The notes under the pieces are model-generated. The model did not search any database, had not been told where the DNA came from, and saw only the letters and a program-made list of their open reading frames with translations. Positions 7,566-15,530 of a DNA stretch of 64,000 nt are shown here, one piece after another. The number at the start of each line of letters is the position of its first letter. The stretch's first letter is position 1. This stretch comes from Solirubrum koreensis (lineage in GTDB: Bacteria; Bacteroidota; Bacteroidia; Cytophagales; Hymenobacteraceae), in contig NZ_BAABHA010000010.1 in assembly GCF_039541855.1 (NCBI RefSeq), forward strand, positions 62,001 through 126,000, in the 5' to 3' direction. Both the position numbers and the translations under genes were made by a program.

Positions 7566-8483
7566 ATGGCTGATTCCCGCAATAATTACCGCAACGAAGA
7601 CCGCGACGAACGCGGCCGTTTCCAGTCCTCGGATGACCGCGGCTACGGCCGTAATTCCGATCAGGATGATGACCGCCGCGGGCGCAATCAACACAGCAAC
7701 CGCCGCCGCGACGAGGACGATAACGACCGTCGTGGAGGCGGATATGGTTCTTCCGGCAATTATGGCATGTCGGGCGGCTACGGCTCTTCCGAAGGCGGCT
7801 ACTCCGGCCGTTATGGCAACGAAGACTACGGCTACGGCAGCGCCTACGGCTCCTACAGCCCCGAATACGACACCCGCTCCGACGACCAGTTCGAGCGCAG
7901 CAGCCGCAACCAATACTCCAGCGGCTACGGCAGCTACGGCCGCCGCTCCGACCAAGACGAAGACCACCGCGGCGGAAACCAAGGCCGCCGTTCTTCCTCC
8001 GATTACGGACCCGCGTATGAACGCGAACATCCCGGCGCCGGCATGGGCCGCGGCTACCGCTCCGACCTATTCGAAGGCCGCGGCAGCAACCAGGGCAACC
8101 GTCGCCGCGACGATGACGACGACCGCGACGACCGGCGCGGCCGCAACCAGTACAGCAGCGGTTATGGTAACCAAGGCCGCCGCAACGATGACGACGACCG
8201 ACGCAACAGTGGCCGTAGTTCCTCCGATTACGGTCCCGCCTACGAGCGGGAGCACCCCGGCGCCGGTATGGGCCGCGGTTACCGCTCCGACCTATACGAA
8301 GGCCGTGGCGGCAACCAAGGCAACCGTCGCCGCGACGACGACGACGATGACCGCCGCGGTCGAAATCAGTACTCCGACAGTCGGCGCGACGACGATAACG
8401 ACAACCGTGGCAATCGAGGCGGCCAAGGCGGCTACTTCGGCGACCCCGAAGGCCACGCCCGCAATGCCCGTGGCGGCCGGTAG
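7566..8483 (+). CDS. disordered Gly/Arg/Asp/Tyr-rich repeat protein
   Basis: A 305-residue low-complexity protein of short RRGRN, DDDDR, GYGS and NQYSSGYG units. It has two long internal repeats, each containing SSSDYGPAYEREHPGAGMGR followed by GYRSDL(F/Y)EGRG and a DDDDDR run, at residues about 143-200 and 217-275. No signal peptide or globular fold is visible. The C-terminus GGYFGDPEGHARNARGGR resembles the KGG motif of general-stress proteins (GxFxxDPEKxxExxxKGG). A nucleic-acid-binding or stress-condensate role is an inference from composition. The long open frame on the opposite strand is a composition artefact. Confidence 0.75.
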   Translation: MADSRNNYRNEDRDERGRFQSSDDRGYGRNSDQDDDRRGRNQHSNRRRDEDDNDRRGGGYGSSGNYGMSGGYGSSEGGYSGRYGNEDYGYGSAYGSYSPEYDTRSDDQFERSSRNQYSSGYGSYGRRSDQDEDHRGGNQGRRSSSDYGPAYEREHPGAGMGRGYRSDLFEGRGSNQGNRRRDDDDDRDDRRGRNQYSSGYGNQGRRNDDDDRRNSGRSSSDYGPAYEREHPGAGMGRGYRSDLYEGRGGNQGNRRRDDDDDDRRGRNQYSDSRRDDDNDNRGNRGGQGGYFGDPEGHARNARGGR

Positions 8484-8513
8484 TCCATTTGTCTAGAATT
8501 GCTCAAGTAAACT

Positions 8514-8547
8514 AAATCGGCCCGAGGCAAGTGCTTCGGGCCGATTT
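8514..8547. terminator. bidirectional hairpin terminator
   Basis: A perfect 12-bp stem AAATCGGCCCGA / TCGGGCCGATTT with a 10-nt loop lies between the convergent repeat-protein and thioesterase genes. The A/T ends allow it to serve both strands. Confidence 0.8.
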
Positions 8548-8573
8548 GTATCTGTACTACCAGGTAACGAAGC

Positions 8574-9011
8574 CTAACCCGGCAGGGGAGAGCGAAGCCG
8601 TTGCATCACCTCTTCCTCCACGCGCCGCGGCCGCTGCGTTTGCGGGTCCAGCAGCACCCACTGCGACTCCGCCTCGCACAGCACTGCGCCATCCGCGACC
8701 CGCTCGATGCGCGTGAACCGCTGCGACTGGGCGCCACGGTAGTCGCCAACCCAGGTTAAGGCGCGCAGTTCTTCGCCCAGGAAAGCCGGGCGGAGGTAAC
8801 GCACATGGTGTTCCCGCACAATCCAGATGTATTGGCGTTGTTCGCTTTCGGAAATGGCGGCCTGCCAATGCGCACTGGCCGTGTCCTGCATCCAGCGCAC
8901 ATACACCACATTGTTGGCGTGGTTGAGCGCATCGATGTCGTCGGGGGCAACGCGAAAGGTGCGCGAAAACCGAAAGCTGGCGGGCGGTTCCGAAGGCAAT
9001 TGTTCCTGCAT
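8574..9011 (-). CDS. acyl-CoA thioesterase, 4HBT (YbgC/FadM-like) family
   Basis: A 145-residue single hot-dog domain. The signature DDIDALNHANNVVYVRWMQD matches the family pattern D-x-D-xx-xH-xNN-xxY-xxW, with the catalytic Asp in the D-I-D-A-L-N-H region, and VREHHVRYLRPAFLGEEL continues the fold. Such enzymes hydrolyse acyl-CoA or acyl-ACP thioesters in the cytosol. The ATG at 9011 is clear. The gene lies 18 bp downstream of the AlkD-like gene on the same strand, so the two are probably cotranscribed. Substrate chain length is unknown. Confidence 0.88.
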   Translation of the reverse strand: MQEQLPSEPPASFRFSRTFRVAPDDIDALNHANNVVYVRWMQDTASAHWQAAISESEQRQYIWIVREHHVRYLRPAFLGEELRALTWVGDYRGAQSQRFTRIERVADGAVLCEAESQWVLLDPQTQRPRRVEEEVMQRLRSPLPG

Positions 9012-9029
9012 ACTCGTCTACTGTGTGCG

Positions 9030-9737
9030 TTATACCGCAGGAACGCTTTTGGTCTTGCGGGCCCATACTTTAGCCAAGTACGGCCGAACCTCAAAAGTCT
9101 GGCAGGAAGTGTCGCCGTGGTCGATGCTAACGGGACCTATTCGGTCGGCGGCCGCTTCCACTTGCTGCCGAAGCGTTTCGTTACGGCTTCCCATGCCGAT
9201 TAGGCAGTTGTTCATGGCTTCTTTAGCACGGTTAGGAGCTACTGCTATGCCCGCTTCGATACGGGCAATGAACGGCTCAAAGAAACTATCGGGTAGTGCG
9301 GAGCTGCGCAAGGCCAGCCCGTTTAGCAAGCTGTACCCAATGCGCTGATGCATTTCTCCGGGGCTGCTTGTCCATTCCCGCACCTTGCCCTGCGCATACT
9401 GGGTGCCGCCTACCAAAGTAGCCAAGGCATCGGCCAGCATGTGGCAATGGGTATCAGCAGCCCAGGCATCTGCCGCAACTTCGGTTAGCTGGCGCGGATC
9501 GGCAATCATGGTAGCCAGCAGTTGCGCATCAAAATTCCGAGTAGCCCACAGTTGTTGCGCTAGGGCGTGGGCATGTGCAGCATCCTTGCCTCGGCCTGTC
9601 AACTGCTTCTTCAACTGACTGAAGTTGGCAAAGCTCACCCCAAACAGGTCGCCGCTGGCACCGTGGCGGCGGTAGATTTTTCGGTTCTGCTCGGTGCCAA
9701 GAGCTTGCAGCTGAGCGTAAATTTCCTCGAACGTCAT
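9030..9737 (-). CDS. DNA alkylation repair protein (AlkD-like HEAT-repeat family)
   Basis: A 235-residue all-helical protein of the AlkC/AlkD-like family. The N-terminus MTFEEIYAQLQALGTEQNRK followed by GVSFANFSQLKKQ is typical, as are the later HEAT-like helices (DADTHCHMLADAL-type segment, SPGEMHQRIGYSLLNGLA). AlkD excises N3- and N7-alkylated purines by a non-base-flipping mechanism. This subgroup often lacks the strict AlkD catalytic Asp, so glycosylase activity is not certain. The start at 9737 is chosen over an upstream one because the family begins near MTFEE. Cotranscribed with the thioesterase. Confidence 0.8.
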   Translation of the reverse strand: MTFEEIYAQLQALGTEQNRKIYRRHGASGDLFGVSFANFSQLKKQLTGRGKDAAHAHALAQQLWATRNFDAQLLATMIADPRQLTEVAADAWAADTHCHMLADALATLVGGTQYAQGKVREWTSSPGEMHQRIGYSLLNGLALRSSALPDSFFEPFIARIEAGIAVAPNRAKEAMNNCLIGMGSRNETLRQQVEAAADRIGPVSIDHGDTSCQTFEVRPYLAKVWARKTKSVPAV

Positions 9738-9837
9738 AAGGCAATAAGTAGGGGCTTTTGGCAAATCCACCTAAAAATAGCGGCTGAACAGGGCAATAAC
9801 CCCGTTAAGTATTCGAATGCTTTTGTATTCGAGCTGT

Positions 9838-9866
9838 TTGTTTTTCGAAAGTAAATTCTACCTTTA
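9838..9866 (+). promoter_or_regulatory. Bacteroidota-type promoter of the cold-shock gene
   Basis: A TACCTTTA element at 9859-9866 matches the TAnnTTTG -7 box in all but the last base, with a TTG about 18 bp upstream (9838-9840) as -33 element. Transcription from here would give a 5' leader of roughly 105 nt before the ATG at 9977, in keeping with the long leaders of many cold-shock mRNAs. Confidence 0.6.
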
Positions 9867-9976
9867 CTGTGGTTTAAGGAAATATGCTTTCGTTCCACTA
9901 CTGTGTATTCTCGTGCAGAATTTTTGAGTAGGGTCCTGATGCAGTTTGCTTAAATATTTTTTTCAACACCACCATC

Positions 9977-10168
9977 ATGCAGACAGGAACTGTAAAATTC
10001 TTCAACGAAACCAAAGGTTTTGGTTTCATCAAAAACGACGAGACTGGCGAAGACATCTTCGTTCACGTAACCGGCCTCATCGACGAAATCCGTGACAACG
10101 ACAAGGTTCAGTTTGAAGTGTCGGAAGGACGCAAGGGCTTGAACGCCGTAAAAGTACGTCGCGCCTAG
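9977..10168 (+). CDS. cold-shock protein, CspA family
   Basis: A 63-residue single cold-shock domain: MQTGTVKFFNETKGFGFIKN contains RNP1 (KGFGFI), and EDIFVHVTGL contains RNP2. The length matches bacterial Csp proteins (65-70 residues). It binds single-stranded RNA or DNA and melts secondary structure, acting as an RNA chaperone. It is followed by a strong terminator and then a DEAD-box helicase, a partner in the cold response of many bacteria, although the two have separate promoters here. Confidence 0.95.
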   Translation: MQTGTVKFFNETKGFGFIKNDETGEDIFVHVTGLIDEIRDNDKVQFEVSEGRKGLNAVKVRRA

Positions 10169-10190
10169 TTCGCGAATAACTTTATCTAAC

Positions 10191-10220
10191 AAGAAAGCCC
10201 GCCAATCGGCGGGCTTTCTT
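10191..10220 (+). terminator. rho-independent terminator after the cold-shock gene
   Basis: A perfect 13-bp stem AAGAAAGCCCGCC / GGCGGGCTTTCTT with a 4-nt loop ending in a T-rich tract, 23 bp after the cspA-like stop codon. Confidence 0.9.
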
Positions 10221-10333
10221 GCGTTTAGGCGCGCCGCGCCGTTGCACAAGTACCCGTTTAACAGTGCAAAAATGCGTTTTGCAGTGGCCATTCAGATGGC
10301 TTGTGCTAGGCTATTGTCCTACTCCCGGCGCCA

Positions 10334-10358
10334 TTGCCGTTTATTATTCCTACCTTTG
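10334..10358 (+). promoter_or_regulatory. promoter and long leader of the DEAD-box helicase gene
   Basis: TACCTTTG at 10351-10358 is a consensus -7 box, with TTG at 10334-10336 as a candidate -33 element. The predicted 5' leader of about 160 nt (to ATG 10524) contains at least five GTCGT units between 10416 and 10460, an unusual low-complexity stretch discussed under findings. Confidence 0.65.
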
Positions 10359-10523
10359 CAGCCGCAATTGAGAATCGGCCCGTCCCGGCCGGGGCGCCCT
10401 GCTGTTGTAGCGCCTGTCGTTTTATTTGTCGTTTGTCGTCGTCGTCCGTTGTCCTGTCGTGTTGCGTAGGGAAAGGAACGAGCTGGTTACCGATTGCTGT
10501 TCCAATCACTCCCTACACAAGAC

Positions 10524-12479
10524 ATGGAGAAAGTAAAATTTGAAGATCTGAAGCTCTCGGAAGAGCTTCAGCGCGCCATTACGGAAATGGGCTACGAGGA
10601 AGCCTCGCCCATTCAGACGGCTGCCATTCCCGTCCTCCTAGAGGGCAAAGACGTTATCGGTCAGGCCCAAACGGGCACCGGTAAAACCGCTGCGTTCAGC
10701 ATCCCCGCCATCGAAAGCATCGACACCGACTCGCGCGACGTGCAGGTGTTGGTATTGTGCCCCACGCGTGAGCTGGCGGTGCAGGTTTCGGGCGAAATTC
10801 AGAAACTCGGCAAATACAAGCGCGGCTTGGCAGTGGTGCCCATTTACGGTGGCTCCAGCTACGACCGTCAGTTTAAGGCTCTTGAGCGCGGTGTTCAGGT
10901 GGTAATTGGTACGCCCGGTCGTATCATGGACCACTTGCAGCGCGGTACGCTGAAGCTCGACAAGGCCAAGATGATCATCCTCGACGAAGCCGACGAAATG
11001 CTCGACATGGGCTTCCGCGACGATATCGAGACGATTTTGGCCCAGATGCCGGAACAGCGCCAAACGGTGTTCTTCTCGGCTACCATGAGCAAGCCCATCA
11101 TGGACCTGACGCGCAAGTACCAGCGCGAGCCCCAGATCGTGAAGGTGAACCACCAGGAGATGACCGTCTCGAACATCGAGCAGTCGTACTACGAGGTGCG
11201 TGGCCCGCAGAAAAAGGATGTTCTGTCGCGGGTTATCGACATGTTCAGCCTGAAGTCGGTTATCGTGTTTGCTAACACCAAGCGCATGGTCGACGACATC
11301 GTATCGGACCTGCAGGCCCGTGGCTACTTTGCCGATGGTTTGCACGGCGATATGAGCCAGCAGGCCCGCCAGAACACGCTCGATAAATTCCGCAAAGCCA
11401 CTTTGGAAATTCTCGTGGCCACCGACGTAGCCGCCCGCGGCATCGACGTGGACAACGTGGAGGCCGTAGTTAACTACGACCTGCCAACGGACGAGGAATA
11501 CTACGTGCACCGCATTGGCCGTACTGGCCGCGCGGGTAAATCGGGCAAGGCCTTCACCTTCGTGAGCGGCCGCGACATTTACAAGCTGCGCGACATCATG
11601 CGCTTTACCAAAGCGCAGATCAAGCAGGAGCGTATTCCGTCGTTCGAGGACGTATCGGAAGTGAAAACCACGCTGTTGCTGGGTCAGATCAAGGAAATCA
11701 TCGAGAAAGGCAACCTGGAGAAATACGTGGGCCGCGTACAGCGCCTCATCGACCAGGAGGAAGAAGTGACGTCGCTTGACATTGCTGCTGCCTTGCTGAA
11801 GATGGTGATGAAGGAAAACAAGCAGGCCGAAAAAGGCATCGAAGCCGACCGCCAGAAAGGCGTTCCGCGCGACGGCTACACCCGCATGTTTGTGACCATG
11901 GGCAAAAAGGACCGCCTGCACCCGCGCGACCTGGTCGAGCTGATTGTGGGTGCCACCAGCATGGCCCCCGGCCGTGTGGGCGACATCGAGCTGTACGACA
12001 AGTTCAGCTTCGTGGAAGTGCCGAACGAGAACGTGAACGAGATTGTGGAGCAGCTTGGCCGCACCACGCTCTACGGTCGTCCGGTGGCCTTTAGCCTGGC
12101 TACGCAGCGCGAAGCCGGTATGGAAAGCGCCGAAGCCGGTGACCGTCCGCGTCGTCCGGCCGGTGGTGGCCCGGGTGGCTACGGCGGCAACCGTGAAGGC
12201 GGTTACCAGCGCCGCGAGGGTGGCTACGGTGGCGGTAACCGCGAAGGCGGTTACGGCGGTGGCCAGCGTCGGGAAGGCGGCTACGGCGGCGGTCAGCGCT
12301 CCGGTGGTTACGGCGGCGGTGGCAACCGCGAAGGCGGCTACCGCGGCGGCAACAGCTACGGTGGTGGTCAGCGTTCGGGCGGCTACGGCGGCGGTAACCG
12401 CGAAGGCGGCTACCGCGGTGGCAACAGCGAGGGTGGCTACAAGCCGCGCCGCGACCGTGACAGCGGCGTAGACGAATAA
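10524..12479 (+). CDS. deaD: DEAD-box RNA helicase, DeaD/CsdA type, with RGG-rich tail
   Basis: A 651-residue ATP-dependent RNA helicase. Motifs: Q motif with SPIQTAAIP, I AQTGTGKT, Ia PTRELA, GG, Ib TPGR, II DEAD, III SAT, IV VIVFANT, V ATDVAARGID and VI HRIGRTGRAG. A DbpA-type RNA-binding domain follows (about 470-540), then a tail of roughly 100 residues made of GGYGGGNREGGYRGG-like repeats. DeaD helicases unwind structured RNA during ribosome assembly, cold shock and mRNA decay. The start MEKVKFEDLKLSEELQ at 10524 matches the family. The cold-shock gene just upstream and the long leader suggest low-temperature induction. Confidence 0.95.
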   Translation: MEKVKFEDLKLSEELQRAITEMGYEEASPIQTAAIPVLLEGKDVIGQAQTGTGKTAAFSIPAIESIDTDSRDVQVLVLCPTRELAVQVSGEIQKLGKYKRGLAVVPIYGGSSYDRQFKALERGVQVVIGTPGRIMDHLQRGTLKLDKAKMIILDEADEMLDMGFRDDIETILAQMPEQRQTVFFSATMSKPIMDLTRKYQREPQIVKVNHQEMTVSNIEQSYYEVRGPQKKDVLSRVIDMFSLKSVIVFANTKRMVDDIVSDLQARGYFADGLHGDMSQQARQNTLDKFRKATLEILVATDVAARGIDVDNVEAVVNYDLPTDEEYYVHRIGRTGRAGKSGKAFTFVSGRDIYKLRDIMRFTKAQIKQERIPSFEDVSEVKTTLLLGQIKEIIEKGNLEKYVGRVQRLIDQEEEVTSLDIAAALLKMVMKENKQAEKGIEADRQKGVPRDGYTRMFVTMGKKDRLHPRDLVELIVGATSMAPGRVGDIELYDKFSFVEVPNENVNEIVEQLGRTTLYGRPVAFSLATQREAGMESAEAGDRPRRPAGGGPGGYGGNREGGYQRREGGYGGGNREGGYGGGQRREGGYGGGQRSGGYGGGGNREGGYRGGNSYGGGQRSGGYGGGNREGGYRGGNSEGGYKPRRDRDSGVDE

Positions 12480-12520
12480 GCTAAGCTTCAACCAACAGCT
12501 TGCTGCTGGTATGTTAATGC

Positions 12521-12552
12521 AAAAGGGCCACCTCATTTGAGGTGGCCCTTTT
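12521..12552 (+). terminator. rho-independent terminator after deaD
   Basis: Perfect 15-bp stem AAAAGGGCCACCTCA / TGAGGTGGCCCTTTT with a 2-nt spacer and a trailing T tract. Confidence 0.9.
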
Positions 12553-12626
12553 GTTTCCCGGGCTTCGGGAGGAAATGGCAGATTTGAGTTGCCTACAACG
12601 CTATGAGGCCCGCGGTAAAGATTAGT

Positions 12627-13094
12627 TTATTTAGAGGAGTCGCGCAGGCTGCGAATCTGGTCGTGGGCTTCGCGGATGCCATTGTACTGCTTTTCTACAA
12701 TGGACTTGATGTTGCTGGGCAAGCCTTCTGCTTGCACGGCCTTTTGGAAAGCCTTTACGGCGTAGTCTTCGCCACGCTCGCACTCGGCCAGAATGCTGTG
12801 CCGGTCGTTGCTGGTTACCACCGATTTAATGTTGATCCAGGCGCGGTGGGCAGTGCCCACTACGGAGTCGAGCTTGCCTTCTTTGGCTTCCTCGGGGTGC
12901 AGGTTCAGGTTGTGCATGGCGTTTTCCAGCTCCGTGAGGTAGCCGTCGCGCTGCACTGCGTACTTTTTAAATACTTCCTTCAGATCCTGATCTTTAACGT
13001 CGGTCAAAGCTTCAGAATATCCACGCTCGCCGTCTTTCAGGGTTTCTACCAGTTCATTCAGAACGCCGTGGAGCATTTTGTTGTCGGTTGCCAT
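12627..13094 (-). CDS. PA2169 family four-helix-bundle protein (DUF2383)
   Basis: A 155-residue all-helical protein beginning MATDNKMLHGVLNELVETLK and containing GYSEALTDVKDQDLKEVF, the pattern of the PA2169/DUF2383 family, which has a ferritin-like four-helix bundle. These proteins occur in stress-induced gene sets; their biochemical role is unknown. The ATG at 13094 is preferred over an upstream codon at 13148, which would add a non-conserved extension. It is transcribed alone, toward the deaD terminator. Confidence 0.85.
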   Translation of the reverse strand: MATDNKMLHGVLNELVETLKDGERGYSEALTDVKDQDLKEVFKKYAVQRDGYLTELENAMHNLNLHPEEAKEGKLDSVVGTAHRAWINIKSVVTSNDRHSILAECERGEDYAVKAFQKAVQAEGLPSNIKSIVEKQYNGIREAHDQIRSLRDSSK

Positions 13095-13262
13095 GGGGCT
13101 GTGGTGTTTTGGGTTGACGGAAGAGAATTTAGTACTTCTCTTACTCAAGCATTACACCTAAGGTTGCAATACATGCCTGCCTGGGTTCAATGTACCGACC
13201 AACTATGGGGCCTTATGAGCCGTGTTTTATTAATCGTGCTTCAGAATAGAATGACCTACAAC

Positions 13263-14504
13263 TCAGCTTGCCATAGCCCGGCCGGCCAGATAGCCTGTTG
13301 TCCAGGCGGCCTGAAAGTTGAAACCACCGGTAATGCCATCAATATCAAGTACCTCGCCGGCGAAATACAGTCCGGGTACGCGGCGGCTTTCCATCGTTTT
13401 TAGGTCGACTTCGCTCAGCGGAATGCCGCCGCAGGTTACGAACTCCTCCTTGAAAGTGGTTTTGCCGCGCACTCCCAGCGGCTGACGCAGCAGCACTTCA
13501 ATCAGCCGGTTTTGCAGCTTGGCTTGCAACTCGTTCCAGCGCACTTCGGGCCCGATGCCAGCTTGTTCGGTGAGCGTACGCCACAGCCGTTGTGGCAACC
13601 CAAACAAGGGGTTCGACTGCACTACCTTCTTGCCGTTTTCCGCCCGAAACGTATTCAGCCACTGGCGCATGGTTTCTTCGGTTTGGGTGGGTACCCAGCT
13701 GACGAGAGCCGTGCCGGTGTACTGCAGCTCGTGCAGGCGGCGGGCACCCCAGGCCGAAAGCTTCAGTACAGCCGGGCCGCTCACGCCCCAGTGGGTTACC
13801 AGCAACGGCCCCTCGTAATCGAGCTTTTCACCGGCCAGCACCACGCGGGCGTGCGGCACGCTCACGCCCATCAGCTCCTTCAGCGGCGACTGGGGCACGT
13901 TAAAGGTGAACAACGACGGAACCGGCTCCTGTATGCCGTGGCCCAGCTCACGCAGCCAATTGTAGCCTTCCGATTTGGGCACGCCACCGGTGGCCACCAG
14001 CAGCCTTTGTACGCGCAGTTTGCGGTTCTGGGCTCCGCTGAGCGTCAAGTCAAAGCCTCCGTCGGGTAGGGGGGTTATGCGCTCGGCGGCGGTACTGAGC
14101 AGAATTTGCACCCCGGCGCGGTGCGCGGCGTCGAGCAAACACTGGGCAATGGTTTCCGAAGAATCGGTGACGGGAAACATGCGGCCGTCGGCTTCGGTCT
14201 TGAGCTTCACGCCGCGGGCCTCAAACCAGCGCACCGTGTCCTGGGCGCCGAATTTGTTGAACGGATCCTTGAGCTGTTTGCCACCGCGCGGGTAATGCTG
14301 CACCAGTTGCGCCGGCGAAAAGCAGTTGTGCGTTACGTTGCAGCGGCCGCCGCCCGATACGCGCACCTTGCTCAGCAACTTGCTGGTTTTCTCAATTAAA
14401 TAAACGGTGAGCCTGGGGTTGGCTTCGGCGCAGGCAACGGCACCGAAAAAGCCCGCCGCTCCGCCGCCCAAAACTGCCACGGCTTCGGTTGAATTCTGCT
14501 TCAC
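13263..14504 (-). CDS. HI0933/BaiN-type NAD(P)/FAD-dependent oxidoreductase
   Basis: A 413-residue flavoprotein. The FAD-binding Rossmann motif VAVLGGGAAGFFGAVACAE is at residues 9-27, followed by the family signature VRVSGGGRCNVTHN. The C-terminal VTCGGIPLSEVD and the final GLYFAGEVLDIDGITGGFNF, where FAD is contacted, are also typical. The family is a widespread YhiN-like group of uncertain substrate; some members reduce bile-acid intermediates. The start is a GTG at 14504; no in-frame ATG lies nearby. It follows the YeeZ-like gene on the same strand with 27 bp between them, so an operon is likely. Confidence 0.9.
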   Translation of the reverse strand: MKQNSTEAVAVLGGGAAGFFGAVACAEANPRLTVYLIEKTSKLLSKVRVSGGGRCNVTHNCFSPAQLVQHYPRGGKQLKDPFNKFGAQDTVRWFEARGVKLKTEADGRMFPVTDSSETIAQCLLDAAHRAGVQILLSTAAERITPLPDGGFDLTLSGAQNRKLRVQRLLVATGGVPKSEGYNWLRELGHGIQEPVPSLFTFNVPQSPLKELMGVSVPHARVVLAGEKLDYEGPLLVTHWGVSGPAVLKLSAWGARRLHELQYTGTALVSWVPTQTEETMRQWLNTFRAENGKKVVQSNPLFGLPQRLWRTLTEQAGIGPEVRWNELQAKLQNRLIEVLLRQPLGVRGKTTFKEEFVTCGGIPLSEVDLKTMESRRVPGLYFAGEVLDIDGITGGFNFQAAWTTGYLAGRAMAS

Positions 14505-14531
14505 AACTACAAAAGTACGGCGCGCTTCACG

Positions 14532-15392
14532 CTAAGCGCAGAAACCCAGCGACGCAATTGGGTCGGGGTGCCGGAAAGGGTAACGCAACGCCTCGTGAAG
14601 TCGTTCGGTGGCAATCAGTTTGCCGGAACTGTGGTCGGTGTGGCGAAACTGCGGCGCCGGCAACCCTAGGTATGCGGCCGCCGCCGAGTAAAAGGCTCGG
14701 CGCGACGGATGCGAAGGCGCGCAGACGTTGAGCGTGCGGGCCGGACCGTGCTGGGTAATTACGGCCTGAATGATGCCCACGGCGTCGGCTTGGTGCAGCA
14801 TGTTTACGGGAGCCTCGGGCTGCGGCAAATCGGAACGGCCGGCCAGGAAACGGCCCGGCGGCCGGCCGGGACCCATGAGGCCGCCCAGGCGCAGCACGGT
14901 GGTTTGCCACGGCTGCTTGGCCGGTTGCTGAAACAGGTATTCGGCGCGAAGCAAGCTGCTGGGGCCGTCGGGTGCAGCCACGGCGTCGTCTTCGGTCATG
15001 GTGCGGTCGTCATCGGGGTACACGCCGGTGGAACTGACGAACACCACGTGGCGGATGGATGAGCCCGGCAGGGCGTCGGCTACGGCTTGCAAGGAGGCCG
15101 GGTAAGCGGCCAGGTCGGGCACGGCGGCGCGGCGCTGGCCGGGCGGCACGTTCAGCACCAGCACCGAGCAGCCAGCCAGCACGGGCTGCACGGCGGCGGC
15201 CGGGGTTTCGGACGAAAGACTGAGCTCGTGGGGCCGGATGCCATCGGCCACCAGCAGGGGCAGCTTGTGGGGGGACGTGGTGCTGCCGGCCACCGAATAC
15301 CCGGCGGCTACCAGCGTGCGGGCCAGCGGCAGCCCCAGCCAGCCGCAGCCAATGACTGCCACGCCGCCTTCCGAAGAAAAAGTCTTGCTCAT
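14532..15392 (-). CDS. YeeZ-like NAD(P)-binding SDR/epimerase family protein
   Basis: A 286-residue extended-SDR protein. The nucleotide-binding motif is VAVIGCGWLGLPLARTL (residues about 11-27), in the G-x-G-x-x-G style. VVFVSSTGVYPDD follows at about 113-125, where SDR proteins place the catalytic Ser region, and LRLGGLMGPGR is the substrate-side loop. The closest known group is the E. coli YeeZ family of uncharacterised epimerase-like proteins. The ATG at 15392 is clear. Reaction unknown. Confidence 0.8.
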   Translation of the reverse strand: MSKTFSSEGGVAVIGCGWLGLPLARTLVAAGYSVAGSTTSPHKLPLLVADGIRPHELSLSSETPAAAVQPVLAGCSVLVLNVPPGQRRAAVPDLAAYPASLQAVADALPGSSIRHVVFVSSTGVYPDDDRTMTEDDAVAAPDGPSSLLRAEYLFQQPAKQPWQTTVLRLGGLMGPGRPPGRFLAGRSDLPQPEAPVNMLHQADAVGIIQAVITQHGPARTLNVCAPSHPSRRAFYSAAAAYLGLPAPQFRHTDHSSGKLIATERLHEALRYPFRHPDPIASLGFCA

Positions 15393-15530
15393 GGCCCGAA
15401 AATTACGTCATTAACAGCCGTTTCCGTCGGCAGTACGTGGCTATGGGAGCAGGTAAACTGCTCGGCATGCATACAAAATCACGTAATTGCCGTTCTTGCG
15501 TTTCATTGCTCATTCACTTCTTCTTTCCCT

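Noticed and set aside
7470..8030. Minus-strand frame over the repeat protein
   Set aside because: The translation is a Val/Ala-rich artefact of the repeats; the plus strand has the better start, composition and terminator.
10638..12536. Very long open frame (over 600 codons) on the minus strand
   Set aside because: It lies opposite the deaD gene, whose domains are all recognisable. The frame is open only because of the GC-rich codon pattern, and its translation is low-complexity Val/Ala/His-rich.
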